This document shows positions 19,055 through 28,425 of a stretch of 64,000 nt of DNA, one piece after another. Under the pieces are notes generated by a model that searched no databases, was not told where the DNA came from, and saw nothing but the letters and a program-made list of their open reading frames with translations. The DNA lies in contig NZ_SORO01000001.1 in NCBI RefSeq assembly GCF_004368965.1, positions 1,006,001-1,070,000 on the forward strand. The letters run 5' to 3'. The translations under genes and the position numbers were made by a program. The first letter of the stretch is position 1, and every line of letters begins with the position of its first letter. Source of the stretch: Leptospira meyeri. GTDB lineage: Bacteria; Spirochaetota; Leptospiria; Leptospirales; Leptospiraceae.

Positions 19055-20593
19055 TCATTTGATACGGTTTGCCAATCCTTGAATGTCTTCAATATGCTCA
19101 GCAAGAACTCTCGTGTTTTCTGCGACTACTTGGACATCTTTTTCTATACTTTGTGCCGCTCTCATCACCTCTTTATTTTCAAGGGATTGGTCTTTGGCAA
19201 TGGATTCCAACTGGGAGGACAACACCTTTAGCTCCTTCTGTGATTCTAAAACACGAGCATTTAATCTTTGCAAGTCGATAAATTTTTCATTAAAACTGAT
19301 CACCTTATTTTGAATTTTACTCATTTCATTTTTTTGATTTAATGCCATTTCGTTTGCGTCTTTTGCCGAAACATTTCCTTTGAGTAAATCCGATTTCGAT
19401 TTAAGAATCGTTTTGGAAATAACACTTGCGTTTAGCGCAGAATTTTCTGCCAGTTTTGCAACTTCTTGGGCAACAACGGCAAACCCACGACCATGTTCTC
19501 CTGCTCTTGCAGCCTCAATGGAGGCATTGAGGGCTAGAAGATTGGTCTGGTCAGCAATTTCTTTCATAATTTGGTTTACATCTTCCACCTTCTGGAAACT
19601 ATTACTTACCTCACTTAAAACAGAATTTAAGTTTTCCATCGAATTTGTTACTAAATTACTAAATTTAGAGGATTCGTTGATTTGGCCAGAAATGATATCA
19701 ATCTCTACTCGAACCGTTTTAACGATTCCCTCTAAGGTGTGGCTTTCTTCATTTAAGGTTTCTATTCGATTGTATTGGTCTTTTACAAAAGTAAAAGAGT
19801 TCTCCGTAGATTGTGAAATTTTTGTTAACGAAGCTGAAATTTCTTCAATGGAAGCAGCTTGGTTTTGAACAAGGCTATTTAAATCATCAGCAAACACTTT
19901 TAAGGCGGCAACGGATTGATTTAAATTTTCTCCAGTTTCTACCAATGCCTCTTTTTGTGTTTCCATCACTTTAGAATGTTCTTCAGAAGTTTTTTTCCCT
20001 TGGACAGCTTCGTCTCTAATCGAAGTGAGTAACCTCACCATTTTTGCAATCGCGACAGTAGCCATTCCCAAAAAGAAAACTTTCACAATTTCCACAGGTA
20101 AAGAAATTGCATAAGCCATTTTATGTGTATCATTTCGATCCACAAACTCCATTCCTGAAATACCAGCAAAAACCAAAGATCCAATTTGCACTAATGTTAA
20201 GAAAAATCCTATGATATAGGTTTGTTTTGAAGAAAAAAGAAAACCCGAATATAAGAGAATAAAAAAGGAAATAATATAGTTCACACCGTCTTTTAAAGCA
20301 GAAGATGCAATATCTAAGTCCATAAGACTTTGTCCTAAGGTGTTAGAACCTATGAGTAGGATATCCACAAGCACAAACCAAAAGGCACGAGGATCTTTCC
20401 CTTTTTTTAATAACAAAAACTGTGTCAATGCGACCATTCCGTAAAAGAAGGTCGTAAAAAGCATCATGATGAGTTGGTCTTTATGGAGTGAGCCAAGACT
20501 GCCTAGAATTCCTAAAATAAAGATAACAAGTAAAGTAGAGCGAATCGAATTGATGGTTTTTGTGGCCTTTAGGTAATACGGATCCAATTGCAT
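19055..20593 (-). CDS. Methyl-accepting chemotaxis protein with six-helix membrane sensor
   Basis: The N-terminal 190 residues hold about six hydrophobic helices with only short loops, so the sensor is largely inside the membrane. The C-terminal signalling domain contains the hairpin hallmark [30 protein letters not shown] (positions about 19480-19580), which binds CheA and CheW. No HAMP is obvious. Ligand unknown; membrane-embedded sensors of this kind may read hydrophobic compounds or membrane state. It diverges from the COG0523 operon and shares its intergenic region, which holds two palindromic operators. Confidence 0.9.
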   Translation of the reverse strand: MQLDPYYLKATKTINSIRSTLLVIFILGILGSLGSLHKDQLIMMLFTTFFYGMVALTQFLLLKKGKDPRAFWFVLVDILLIGSNTLGQSLMDLDIASSALKDGVNYIISFFILLYSGFLFSSKQTYIIGFFLTLVQIGSLVFAGISGMEFVDRNDTHKMAYAISLPVEIVKVFFLGMATVAIAKMVRLLTSIRDEAVQGKKTSEEHSKVMETQKEALVETGENLNQSVAALKVFADDLNSLVQNQAASIEEISASLTKISQSTENSFTFVKDQYNRIETLNEESHTLEGIVKTVRVEIDIISGQINESSKFSNLVTNSMENLNSVLSEVSNSFQKVEDVNQIMKEIADQTNLLALNASIEAARAGEHGRGFAVVAQEVAKLAENSALNASVISKTILKSKSDLLKGNVSAKDANEMALNQKNEMSKIQNKVISFNEKFIDLQRLNARVLESQKELKVLSSQLESIAKDQSLENKEVMRAAQSIEKDVQVVAENTRVLAEHIEDIQGLANRIK

Positions 20594-20681
20594 TTCTAAA
20601 GAATTTGAACTTCATTCATAAAATGCAAGGATTTCCCTTAGAATGCGGAGAAATACTGGATAAAACCCTCTCCAGGAATTG

Positions 20682-20698
20682 ATGCAACAAAATTGCAT
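20682..20698 (+). promoter_or_regulatory. Candidate Zur/Fur-family operator, distal copy
   Basis: ATGCAACAAAATTGCAT is a 17-base palindrome (ATGCAA-N5-TTGCAT), 49 bases centre to centre from the next copy. It has the same core as the sites at 16141 and 20731. Lying between two divergent genes, it could also affect the chemotaxis receptor gene. Confidence 0.75.
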
Positions 20699-20730
20699 TT
20701 AAGGTTGACGGAATTTCCTTACCAAAACAA

Positions 20731-20747
20731 ATGCAACTATATTGCAT
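20731..20747 (+). promoter_or_regulatory. Candidate Zur/Fur-family operator, proximal copy
   Basis: ATGCAACTATATTGCAT is a palindrome (ATGCAA-N5-TTGCAT) ending 13 bases before the ATG at 20761. Its centre holds TATATT, which could serve as a -10 element, so a bound repressor would block the promoter directly. Its first three bases are an in-frame ATG, but AAGGAA just before 20761 marks the later start as real. Confidence 0.78.
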
Positions 20748-20760
20748 TAAGGAAATTCGA

Positions 20761-21993
20761 ATGACAGGAAAAATTCCCGTAACCGTCCTCTCCGGTTTTT
20801 TAGGAGCCGGCAAAACCACTCTACTCAACCACATCCTCGCAAACCGAGAGGGACTTCGTGTGGCAGTCATTGTAAACGATATGAGTGAAGTCAACATTGA
20901 TGCAAGGCTCGTGGCCTCTGGTGGAAGTCTCAGCCGCACCAATGAGAAGTTAGTGGAGATGTCGAATGGTTGTATTTGTTGTACCCTTCGTGAAGATTTA
21001 CTGATTGAAATCACAAAACTTGCCAAAGAGGGAAGGTTTGATTCCATCCTTATCGAATCCACTGGAATTTCAGAACCCCTTCCCATTGCCGAAACCTTTA
21101 CATTTGAAGATGAAACAGGAGTTAGTTTATCAGATATTGTTACCTTGGATTCGATGATCACCGTTGTGGATGCAGTCAATTTTTTAAAAGACTTCCAAAG
21201 CCTAGACTCTTTAAGAGAACGAGAATTAGGTGCAGGTGATGAAGATGATCGGGACATTGTAGACTTACTAGTAGACCAAGTTGAATTTAGTAATACCATC
21301 ATTGTAAACAAAATCAGTTTGTTATCCGAAGAAAAAAAGAATCGGCTCCTTACCATTTTACGATCCTTAAATGCCGATGCGGAAATAATATCTACCGATT
21401 ATAGCAAAGTTCCCTTAACAAAGGTATTGAATACCGGGCGATTTGATTTTGAGAAAGCAAGTCAGTCCCCTTTATGGTTAAAAGAACTTCGAGGAGAACA
21501 TGTTCCCGAGACAGAAGAATATGGAATCAAAAGTTTTGTGTATGGAAATAGACGTCCCTTTCATCCAGAACGATTTTACAAATGGTTGCATTCAGAAAAA
21601 CCAGGCGTGGTTCGGGCCAAAGGATTTGTATGGATTGCCAGTAAAATGGATTGGGTTGTTTTGTATTCCCAAGCGGGAAACTTATCTTCCTACAAACCAG
21701 AAGGGTATTGGTGGGCCAGTATCCCTGATGAAGAAATCCCCGATGATCCAGAAGTATTTAAAAATTTACAGGCACACTGGCTGGAACCTTGGGGAGATCG
21801 GCGCCAAGAGATTGTCCTCATTGGTCGAGATATGGATGAAAAAAAACTACGGGCAACTCTCGATAAATGCCTGCTAAGTGATACAGAATATAAAGAAGGT
21901 CCTGATGGTTGGGCAAAGTTCGAAGATCCATTTCCCGATTGGGATTCTATGATAGAAGAGTCGGAAGCAATAGAGGATGAGTCAGACGTATGA
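20761..21993 (+). CDS. COG0523 (CobW/ZigA/YciC-type) metallochaperone GTPase
   Basis: G3E-family GTPase predicted to deliver zinc to client enzymes when zinc is scarce. P-loop [14 protein letters not shown] is at residues about 11-24, the metal motif CICC at 71-74, the switch Glu in [10 protein letters not shown], and [11 protein letters not shown] near residue 105. The CobW C-terminal domain starts near residue 255 ([14 protein letters not shown]). The C-terminus is acidic ([11 protein letters not shown]). Two palindromic operators precede it and the next two genes overlap in ATGA steps, so it leads a three-gene metal-stress operon. Zinc is inferred from context. Confidence 0.9.
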   Translation: MTGKIPVTVLSGFLGAGKTTLLNHILANREGLRVAVIVNDMSEVNIDARLVASGGSLSRTNEKLVEMSNGCICCTLREDLLIEITKLAKEGRFDSILIESTGISEPLPIAETFTFEDETGVSLSDIVTLDSMITVVDAVNFLKDFQSLDSLRERELGAGDEDDRDIVDLLVDQVEFSNTIIVNKISLLSEEKKNRLLTILRSLNADAEIISTDYSKVPLTKVLNTGRFDFEKASQSPLWLKELRGEHVPETEEYGIKSFVYGNRRPFHPERFYKWLHSEKPGVVRAKGFVWIASKMDWVVLYSQAGNLSSYKPEGYWWASIPDEEIPDDPEVFKNLQAHWLEPWGDRRQEIVLIGRDMDEKKLRATLDKCLLSDTEYKEGPDGWAKFEDPFPDWDSMIEESEAIEDESDV

Positions 21994-22526
21994 AGGTTTA
22001 TCTGGGGGACATGCCGGTAGAACTTACTGGCAAAAGACCCAAAATTGGACTTAAATGGTGCTACACGTTTCAATTTAAACCTGTTTTGAATACAAATTCT
22101 AAGTTTCCAAATTTGAAACGCAGAAAAGGTTTTTTCTTAATTTCGACTTTACCCAACGTTAAAAGTTACGCTTGTTCTACTCAAGTTTTAGACTTAGAGG
22201 AAGAAATAAAGAAAAGAAATATCTCTGCAAAGATCATTCATATCGCATCTGACGGAGAAACATCTTGGGATGATATAAAAAAACTCCATCCACATTTAAA
22301 GGCTTATGGATATACACTGAAGAGCTGTAAAGAAGATGATGTTATTAAACTTAAAAATATGCTAGGTATTGGAGTTATTGGTTCACATCGATTGGCCCAT
22401 GGGTTGTTTGCCATTCAAGATGGAATCCTTATTTCAAGTATGATCCCAAAACAGCAGTATGGAGTCCCAAATATAAAAAAATTCTTAACTCAATTACAAA
22501 ATCTGAAGGATTTCAAAAAAATATGA
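21990..22526 (+). CDS. Tpx-like peroxiredoxin of the zinc-stress operon
   Basis: A 178-residue cytoplasmic protein. The segment [19 protein letters not shown] (residues about 48-66) fits the peroxiredoxin P-x-x-x-(T/S)-x-x-C signature, placing the peroxidatic Cys at residue 62 as in thiol peroxidase Tpx. A possible resolving Cys is residue 113, later in the chain than in E. coli Tpx. The sequence is otherwise diverged. It overlaps the GTPase gene by four bases (ATGA) and the next gene by four, showing tight coupling. A link between zinc shortage and thiol-peroxide stress is inference. Confidence 0.72.
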   Translation: MKVYLGDMPVELTGKRPKIGLKWCYTFQFKPVLNTNSKFPNLKRRKGFFLISTLPNVKSYACSTQVLDLEEEIKKRNISAKIIHIASDGETSWDDIKKLHPHLKAYGYTLKSCKEDDVIKLKNMLGIGVIGSHRLAHGLFAIQDGILISSMIPKQQYGVPNIKKFLTQLQNLKDFKKI

Positions 22527-23143
22527 ACTCAGTGTATGAAGTAATAGAAAACTTTAGTATATCAAACAATAAAGAAGTGTTATTTGATATCAACCGAAAA
22601 GGGATCAATATTGCTATTTGGAAACGAAGTCCTTCAAGAAACATTATTAATTATTTAGACATTCTTTCGAAAATCAAAAATTTTTCTCTTCAGATCAATT
22701 CCAAAGAAGTCCAGTCAATTGATAAATATCTTCCGATTCATTACAACCGAACTGTATTGGATTTTGCAAAAGAAATGTTACAACTTTCCAATTTATTTGC
22801 GATGGTCACTGGATTAAAAGAACACAACTTGCACATATCAACAATAGAAACTACACAGTGTCCGTTATATCACGTTGATTTTTTGTCTTATCGGATGATC
22901 TGTACTTATATCGGACCAAGTACGCAATGGATTCCAAATTTTAACGCAGATAGAAATCATCTTGGCTGTGGCAGAAACAATCATTTAGTAAAAGATTTTA
23001 GATTAGTTAGAGAAACAGAAAACTTTGATGTTATTTTAATGAAAGGAGATACACATCCTAATGACCCAAATAACGGATGCATTCATAAATCGCCCGAAAT
23101 CATTAATGGCTCCCGTATTTTTATTAGAATTGATGGAAGTTAA
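22523..23143 (+). CDS. DUF1826-family protein
   Basis: The 206-residue protein carries the DUF1826 core: YHVDFLSYRMICTYIGP near residue 113, TQWIPNFNADRNHL, and LMKGDTHPNDPNNGCIHKSP near residue 175. His, Asp and Cys residues in these blocks could bind metal. From memory, DUF1826 genes often travel with COG0523 GTPases under Zur control; the same pairing is seen here with a four-base overlap to the peroxiredoxin gene. No biochemical role is established to my knowledge. Confidence 0.8.
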   Translation: MNSVYEVIENFSISNNKEVLFDINRKGINIAIWKRSPSRNIINYLDILSKIKNFSLQINSKEVQSIDKYLPIHYNRTVLDFAKEMLQLSNLFAMVTGLKEHNLHISTIETTQCPLYHVDFLSYRMICTYIGPSTQWIPNFNADRNHLGCGRNNHLVKDFRLVRETENFDVILMKGDTHPNDPNNGCIHKSPEIINGSRIFIRIDGS

Positions 23144-23178
23144 GACTCAAAATTCAATTAACAAAACTGGCGCATTCC

Positions 23179-23982
23179 TTAATTTGTTTGCCTACCTACC
23201 TTGGATAAATTTTTCCACCCCGTCAAACCAAGTACAAACACAGCAAAAACAACGAGCAAAAACCCGGTGATGTTCATTATGTTTGTATCAATGGAGTCAG
23301 AAGTAAACACAATGTCTATGGCCCCGTGAAAAAGGGCCACCATAAGAATACTTCCTCTTGATGAATTATAGAGCCAGGTCAAAAGAATGGCTCCTGTAAA
23401 CAAAGACATAAACCATCCGAAAATTCCAAACGCATCCATTGCCATAAAACCAGGACGATATAAAAAAAGCGGAGTGTGCCATAACGCCCATAAAAATGTA
23501 AGGATTACCGTTGAAGTCAAAGCATTCCATTTTTTTTGTAACTTCGGTAAGGCGTAACCTCTCCATCCAGTTTCTTCCCCAAATCCATAGACGATGAAAT
23601 TGTATAAAAAGAAAGAAACAAAACCAAACTGGGGAAACTCAAGGCTTCCACCCAATCCATCAAAACTAAACTTTGAGCTACTAAAATAATTGATAGAAGT
23701 TGCGAAAACAAGAAGGACAAAGGGACTAAAAATCGCAATGAAATACCAAAACCAACTTACTTTCCACTGAAACATTCTTGAGAGTAGATCTTTTATACCT
23801 GCATTGCCATCTTCTAATTTGTTTAAAATAAACGCAGCAGACAAAGGTCCAAGCGCTCCCCATGCATGATGAAAAGGCAAAACCGGTAAAAAATAAATCC
23901 CAAACTTAGGCAAATACAAAGGAAGCCAAATGGTCCAAGAGATGAGGTACGCCAAAAAAAAATATAACACTAACGATTTCAT
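23179..23982 (-). CDS. CPBP-family intramembrane glutamic endopeptidase
   Basis: A polytopic membrane protein of 267 residues with about seven to eight hydrophobic helices. The family motif EETGWRGYALP (near residue 130) carries the double Glu and Arg of the active site; LWALWHTPLF and LFHGAIDI supply the conserved His residues. Relatives are CAAX proteases and bacteriocin-immunity proteins. No bacteriocin genes are nearby, so the substrate is unknown. It converges with the DUF1826 gene. Confidence 0.87.
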   Translation of the reverse strand: MKSLVLYFFLAYLISWTIWLPLYLPKFGIYFLPVLPFHHAWGALGPLSAAFILNKLEDGNAGIKDLLSRMFQWKVSWFWYFIAIFSPFVLLVFATSINYFSSSKFSFDGLGGSLEFPQFGFVSFFLYNFIVYGFGEETGWRGYALPKLQKKWNALTSTVILTFLWALWHTPLFLYRPGFMAMDAFGIFGWFMSLFTGAILLTWLYNSSRGSILMVALFHGAIDIVFTSDSIDTNIMNITGFLLVVFAVFVLGLTGWKNLSKVGRQTN

Positions 23983-24024
23983 ATAATCTTTCCTATGATC
24001 TTAACAAAAAAACCAATTTAAAAA

Positions 24025-25596
24025 TTATAAATTACCTTTGGATTTGGCCCACTCATTCCACTCTTTGGCTGTGCGAAATTTTTCTCCTGTCACAGCAGTG
24101 AGTGCATAGTAACTGAGTTTACGTTTTTCAGAATCATCACCGTTGGCATAAGCTAACAAAAGAGGAATGGATTTTTTATCTTTTCGTTTTGCAATTTCTT
24201 CCATCGCCGGCCTGTATACTTCGGCATTTTTTGATTTGGTTGCTTCTTCGATAATGAAACGAGCTTCTTCTGTAGGAATGAGTGCCACAGTAGATAGAAT
24301 TTGCGGAGCCATTTTGGGCCTATCAGCTAACAAACTTTTGAGTTTGGGAAGGCTTGTTGGATCGGCGATAGAACCAAGAGCTTCCAAAGCATACACCATT
24401 AATTTGGCATCACCCATATCAAGTGCTTTGATGAGATCAGGAACTGCTTCTTTGGCACCAAGGATACCGAGAGCCCAAGCAGAACCATAAGGCCCTTCTT
24501 TTTCCCCAGATAACAAAACCTTTCGAAGGACGGGAATGGAAGTTTTGTCTCCAATCCAACCTAGGGCTTCTGCAAAACTATCTCGCTCAGGTGTAGAAGT
24601 TTTTTCTAATAATTCTTCGATTCGTATCCGTCCTTCCTTATACCTTTGTCTACCAACAATCTTTGCTGCACTTCCCCAATTTTTGGTATCCTTTCCATTT
24701 AACAGACCAAAGGCTAACTTGGCTGCTTCTTTCGATGGGATCGAACAAAGTACGTCAGTCGCATAAAGTTTCGTTTCCGCATTTTCAGAGTTTAGGGATT
24801 GGAAAACTTTTGTAATCACAGAAGGATTTCCAATTTCAATGAGAGCCATGGATGCATTTTCTTTTCCTTTGCTATAGGGAAGATTCAGTGCATTTACAAG
24901 AACTTCATTGGCATTTTTTGCTTTGATTCGTCCAAGTGCCAGATAGGCCGCAGCAAGGGTAGGAGATTCATCTTGAATTTTTGTCAAACTTAACAAATAG
25001 GATTCGGAGGCAGAAATTTTTAGTTTTCCTAGTGCCATCGCATAGGTTTTGTCTTTTTCCCTATCTTTGTTTTTTAAAGCCAAACTTAAAACTTGAGGTC
25101 CAACTGAATTGGCTCCGATTTGAACCAACGCATCCACAACTTGCAAACGAAGCGTAGGATTACTATCATCTAACAAAGGATAAATTCTATTTCCCACAGA
25201 AGGATCTTTCATACGAGTGAGAGCATCCAAATAAACATCTTTCGGATTTTCAGAATCTGACCACATCAAATTGGCAATCGTTGTGGAAGATGATTTGTCT
25301 TTTAAATCACCAAGAGCAATGGCTGCACCTGCGCGGACCCCAGGTTCCGAGTCTTTTAAAAGTTTTTTTAATTTTGGAATGGCGGAACGAAATTCCCGGC
25401 TTCCCAATTGGATTGTTGCTTGGGATCTTGTAAAAGGATCAGATGAATCAAGAGCTTCCAAAAGTGATTCTGTTGGTTGTTCTTCTGGCACTGTTTCCAT
25501 GACAGGATTTGTATCCTCTTTTGTGGGAACGGGATCACAATTCAAAAAGAGAGTTAAGCTGAAAAAAAAAGAAAGAAAAATCCAAGTCTTTTGCAT
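24025..25596 (-). CDS. HEAT-repeat lipoprotein
   Basis: A 523-residue lipoprotein starting MQKTWIFL, with lipobox LFLNC and a Pro/Glu/Thr-rich linker. From about residue 45 onward it is a run of roughly thirteen HEAT-like repeats (for example PGVRAGAAIALGDLKDKS, YGSAWALGILGAKEAVPDL, LMVYALEALGSIADPTSL), forming a helical solenoid that probably scaffolds protein contacts in the periplasm. The C-terminus ends in a WNEWAKSKG helix. The start at 25596 is preferred over an in-frame TTG at 25605. No partner is suggested by the neighbours. Confidence 0.82.
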   Translation of the reverse strand: MQKTWIFLSFFFSLTLFLNCDPVPTKEDTNPVMETVPEEQPTESLLEALDSSDPFTRSQATIQLGSREFRSAIPKLKKLLKDSEPGVRAGAAIALGDLKDKSSSTTIANLMWSDSENPKDVYLDALTRMKDPSVGNRIYPLLDDSNPTLRLQVVDALVQIGANSVGPQVLSLALKNKDREKDKTYAMALGKLKISASESYLLSLTKIQDESPTLAAAYLALGRIKAKNANEVLVNALNLPYSKGKENASMALIEIGNPSVITKVFQSLNSENAETKLYATDVLCSIPSKEAAKLAFGLLNGKDTKNWGSAAKIVGRQRYKEGRIRIEELLEKTSTPERDSFAEALGWIGDKTSIPVLRKVLLSGEKEGPYGSAWALGILGAKEAVPDLIKALDMGDAKLMVYALEALGSIADPTSLPKLKSLLADRPKMAPQILSTVALIPTEEARFIIEEATKSKNAEVYRPAMEEIAKRKDKKSIPLLLAYANGDDSEKRKLSYYALTAVTGEKFRTAKEWNEWAKSKGNL

Positions 25597-25708
25597 GCCA
25601 GACAAATTTAGAATTTAAAAAGCCTGCCTTCAAGTGTTAATTCATAAGGAATGAGTGAATTTTTAAGGTTCACACATTCCCTTACTCAGTTTTTTCTAAC
25701 GAAAACAA

Positions 25709-27223
25709 TTATAATGATAACAAAAATCGTATCAGACCTGCACGTTCTGATACATTCAGTGCTAAAAAATATTTTTTGCTTTTTTCTGCTTCTCCACCAT
25801 GCCAGAGGATCGCTTCATCCAAAGTTTTAGCTCTCCCATCATGTAAATAACGAGCTTTTCCATTCACCGTTCCCAAAAGCCCTATCCCCCAGAGTGGGGC
25901 CGTTCTCCACTCTGTTTCTGTTGCTTCACCATCCGCTTTGCCATCACTTAATGCTTCACCCATATCATGCAAAAGAAGGTCGGTATAAGGACGAATGGTT
26001 TGATTGGCAAGTTGAGCAAAAGGAGTTTGATTTCCCGTTACCAGCTTTTCTGTATGACACTTGTGACACCCTGCTAGGAAAAAATGTTTTTTACCATTTA
26101 ATATTGCCGTCGTATTTGGGTTACGGCGGACAGGTACTGCAACCAATTGCATATACTTTGTGATGGCAGTGATTTTATCTTCTGAAACCTCAGGTTTACC
26201 ACCACCGATTGCATTGGCACATGAGGTTTGCGAAGATGAACAATTTTCGGAACCTAACATTGGACTTGTGATACCAATATCACCAGAAAAGGCCGCTGAA
26301 TTTTGACGTTTGAGACTGGGAGCGTTTGCTTTCCATCCAAACCGACCAAGAGACTTCCCACTCCCAGAAAGATCCCAGATCCAATTGGGCATTCCAGAAA
26401 TTCCATCTCCATCCAAATCCATTGGATCAGACCGACTTAAGATATTTTCTTCTGGTACCGATTCCAAAAGTCCAAGTCCTATGACCTGTTGTGTCAACCG
26501 AACAGAAGTTTTGTGATTTGGGTGAAGCGGACCGTAACCGAGCCCACTAAATACCAAATTTGGTTTTCTCAGAGAATAAGTATTACCATCCTGATATTTT
26601 CCATCAATAGTATCATATTCAAAATGGACAGTGCCTTCTGGAGCCACACCAGCGACTGCATTTGGTTGGAATTGAGTTCCATAGACTGGTTCAGGATCAT
26701 TCCCTTTTGCTCCAACACCTAACCTTACCAAGGTGAAAACCAAAGGGTCTCCATCGTCTTCCACTGCCCTTCCGTTTCCTATATGACATCCCAAACAAGA
26801 ATTTGTATGGAAGAAAGGTCCAAGTCCATCACGATCAGGAAGACTAGCCGAAAAACCTGCAGTCCACGGCACTTCAAATACTGCTTGGCCCACCGTAAAA
26901 TCAGAGATTGTATTTAATGGCGAATTTTTTCCGAACTGGAGAAAAGCGCGGGCATCCGTCACAAAACTTGTCATTGCCCTTCCGCCCGAAAGTTCTTCTC
27001 CCTCTTCATAATCCCATGGGTTTCGGTTGGTTTGGACTAGCCCAAGTAAGGCCAAACAGGAACCATCTTCACATAATTTTTTCTCTTTCTCACATCCCAT
27101 TACGGATGAGGAATAAACAATTTCGGATAACCCCACTCCTGTAGGACATGTATTTGTTTCAACAAATGCACATCCAAAATAGAAAGTGAATGATAGAAAA
27201 AATAGAATTAATAATTTTCTCAT
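25709..27223 (-). CDS. Di-haem oxidoreductase lipoprotein (COG3488 / DHOR), copy 1
   Basis: An exported lipoprotein (lipobox YFGC) with two c-type haem motifs, CLGCH (about residue 145) and CHKCH (about residue 390). The late block PYTDLLLHDMGEALSDGK and EWRTAPLWGIGLL, then YLHDGRAKTLDEAILWHGGEAE, is diagnostic of the DHOR family, related to di-haem peroxidases. In other bacteria this gene travels with imelysin genes in metal-regulated operons. Here it follows the RCC1 reading frame by 26 bases, not an imelysin. A close paralogue is at 32787. Electron-transfer or peroxidase role is inferred. Confidence 0.87.
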   Translation of the reverse strand: MRKLLILFFLSFTFYFGCAFVETNTCPTGVGLSEIVYSSSVMGCEKEKKLCEDGSCLALLGLVQTNRNPWDYEEGEELSGGRAMTSFVTDARAFLQFGKNSPLNTISDFTVGQAVFEVPWTAGFSASLPDRDGLGPFFHTNSCLGCHIGNGRAVEDDGDPLVFTLVRLGVGAKGNDPEPVYGTQFQPNAVAGVAPEGTVHFEYDTIDGKYQDGNTYSLRKPNLVFSGLGYGPLHPNHKTSVRLTQQVIGLGLLESVPEENILSRSDPMDLDGDGISGMPNWIWDLSGSGKSLGRFGWKANAPSLKRQNSAAFSGDIGITSPMLGSENCSSSQTSCANAIGGGKPEVSEDKITAITKYMQLVAVPVRRNPNTTAILNGKKHFFLAGCHKCHTEKLVTGNQTPFAQLANQTIRPYTDLLLHDMGEALSDGKADGEATETEWRTAPLWGIGLLGTVNGKARYLHDGRAKTLDEAILWHGGEAEKSKKYFLALNVSERAGLIRFLLSL

Positions 27224-27249
27224 TTGCACCAATGAAAATCAAACATCAA

Positions 27250-28425
27250 TTAATCGGGAATGGTGAGATAAATTGGTGTTGTGGCAGCCCAAGTTTCTTG
27301 GAGATCGGCACGACCAATGGAACCTTTAAAGTTCCAACCCCAACCATACAAAGATCCAGACTTTAAGATTGCGAAATTATGAAGTGCTCCACATCCAAAA
27401 TACTGGATGTCCCTGACACCAACAACGATGTCTCCAGGAGTATACAATTTTGCCGGAGTGGTAAGTCCTGTTCCCAAATTCCCACTGGAATTGGCCCCCC
27501 AACCTTTTACTGTTCCGTCACTGAGAATGGCGAAACTTTGAGTTCCATTTGCCCATACAGAAACCACATTGTAAAGCCCTGTCACAAGTGTTGGAGTTGG
27601 AACCGGTGCAGGAGATCCAGTCCCACCAATCCCCAATTGCCCGCTCGAAGCAAGGCCCCAAGCATAAACAGTTCCATCAGTTTTGAGTGCGAGGATATGG
27701 TCTCTACCATTAGCAATATGAACAATCCCCGATAAAGAAGGAACTTTTTTGGGAGTTGAGTTTACTTCAGTCGATGTACCAATGACTCCATCTCCTAAAT
27801 TCCCATATTGGTCTCTACCCCAAACATATACATCACCTGACTTTGTCAAGGCTGCCGAATGTTCTGAACCTGCAATTACTTGGATTACATCATTAGGTAA
27901 TCCTATCACAGCCACTGGACTTGAAGAATAGGTTCCCGTTCCGCCGGCTCCATTTCCTAATTGACCAACAGAGTTCAAACCAAAGCTAACAACCGTTCCA
28001 TCAGACTTTAATACAACTGCATGGTCATAACCGTAAACACCCATGACAGCATTTGTAATTCCAGGCACCTTTCTTGGAGGATTTCTTGGTCCGGCATCCG
28101 TGGCTGCAGTTTGTAAGTCTCCGGTATTTCCCATACCCAATTGGCCACTGCTATTGGCTCCCCAAGTCCAAACAGATCCGTCTTCTGTGATAGCAAGAGA
28201 ATTGTTTTGATTGAATCCAAGGGAAACAACATTTGCGATTGTTGAAAGTTTGGTTATGGTTGGATTGGTAAGGTCACCTGTTGAAGTTCCCGATCCAAGT
28301 TGTCCAAAATTATTTCGACCCCAAGTGTATAGGCTTCCATTCACCACATAACCAGAGTGAGACCCTCCCGCAGCAATTCGATTTCCAAAATACGTTAGGA
28401 TTGTTTTTTTAGCAGAAACTCCTAC
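27250..28425 (-). pseudogene. RCC1-repeat beta-propeller, downstream part of a gene split by an in-frame stop
   Basis: This frame encodes about seven RCC1 repeats (NNFGQLGSG, NSSGQLGMG, NSVGQLGNG, DQYGNLGDG, ASSGQLGIG, NSSGNLGTG, NFKGSIGRA), a complete seven-bladed propeller. The first strand, RIAAGGSHSGYVVNGSLYTWG, begins before the first possible start codon (GTG, 28347), and no ribosome site or signal peptide is present. The frame is the same as the lipoprotein gene ending in TAA at 28426-28428, and it stays open across the 26 codons in between. The likeliest reading is one lipoprotein gene with a nonsense mutation, a programmed readthrough or a sequence error. Confidence 0.75.

Noticed and set aside
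20731..20760. Earlier ATG at 20731 as start of the COG0523 gene
   Set aside because: It lies in the palindromic operator; AAGGAA marks the start at 20761, and the P-loop position then fits the family.
20616..21356. Long 246-codon frame opposite the COG0523 gene
   Set aside because: Composition is Ser/Arg-rich shadow sequence with no motif; the plus-strand gene has full family signatures.
23179..23982. CPBP protease as bacteriocin immunity or phage-defence gene
   Set aside because: The family motif is clear but no bacteriocin, toxin or defence genes are nearby.
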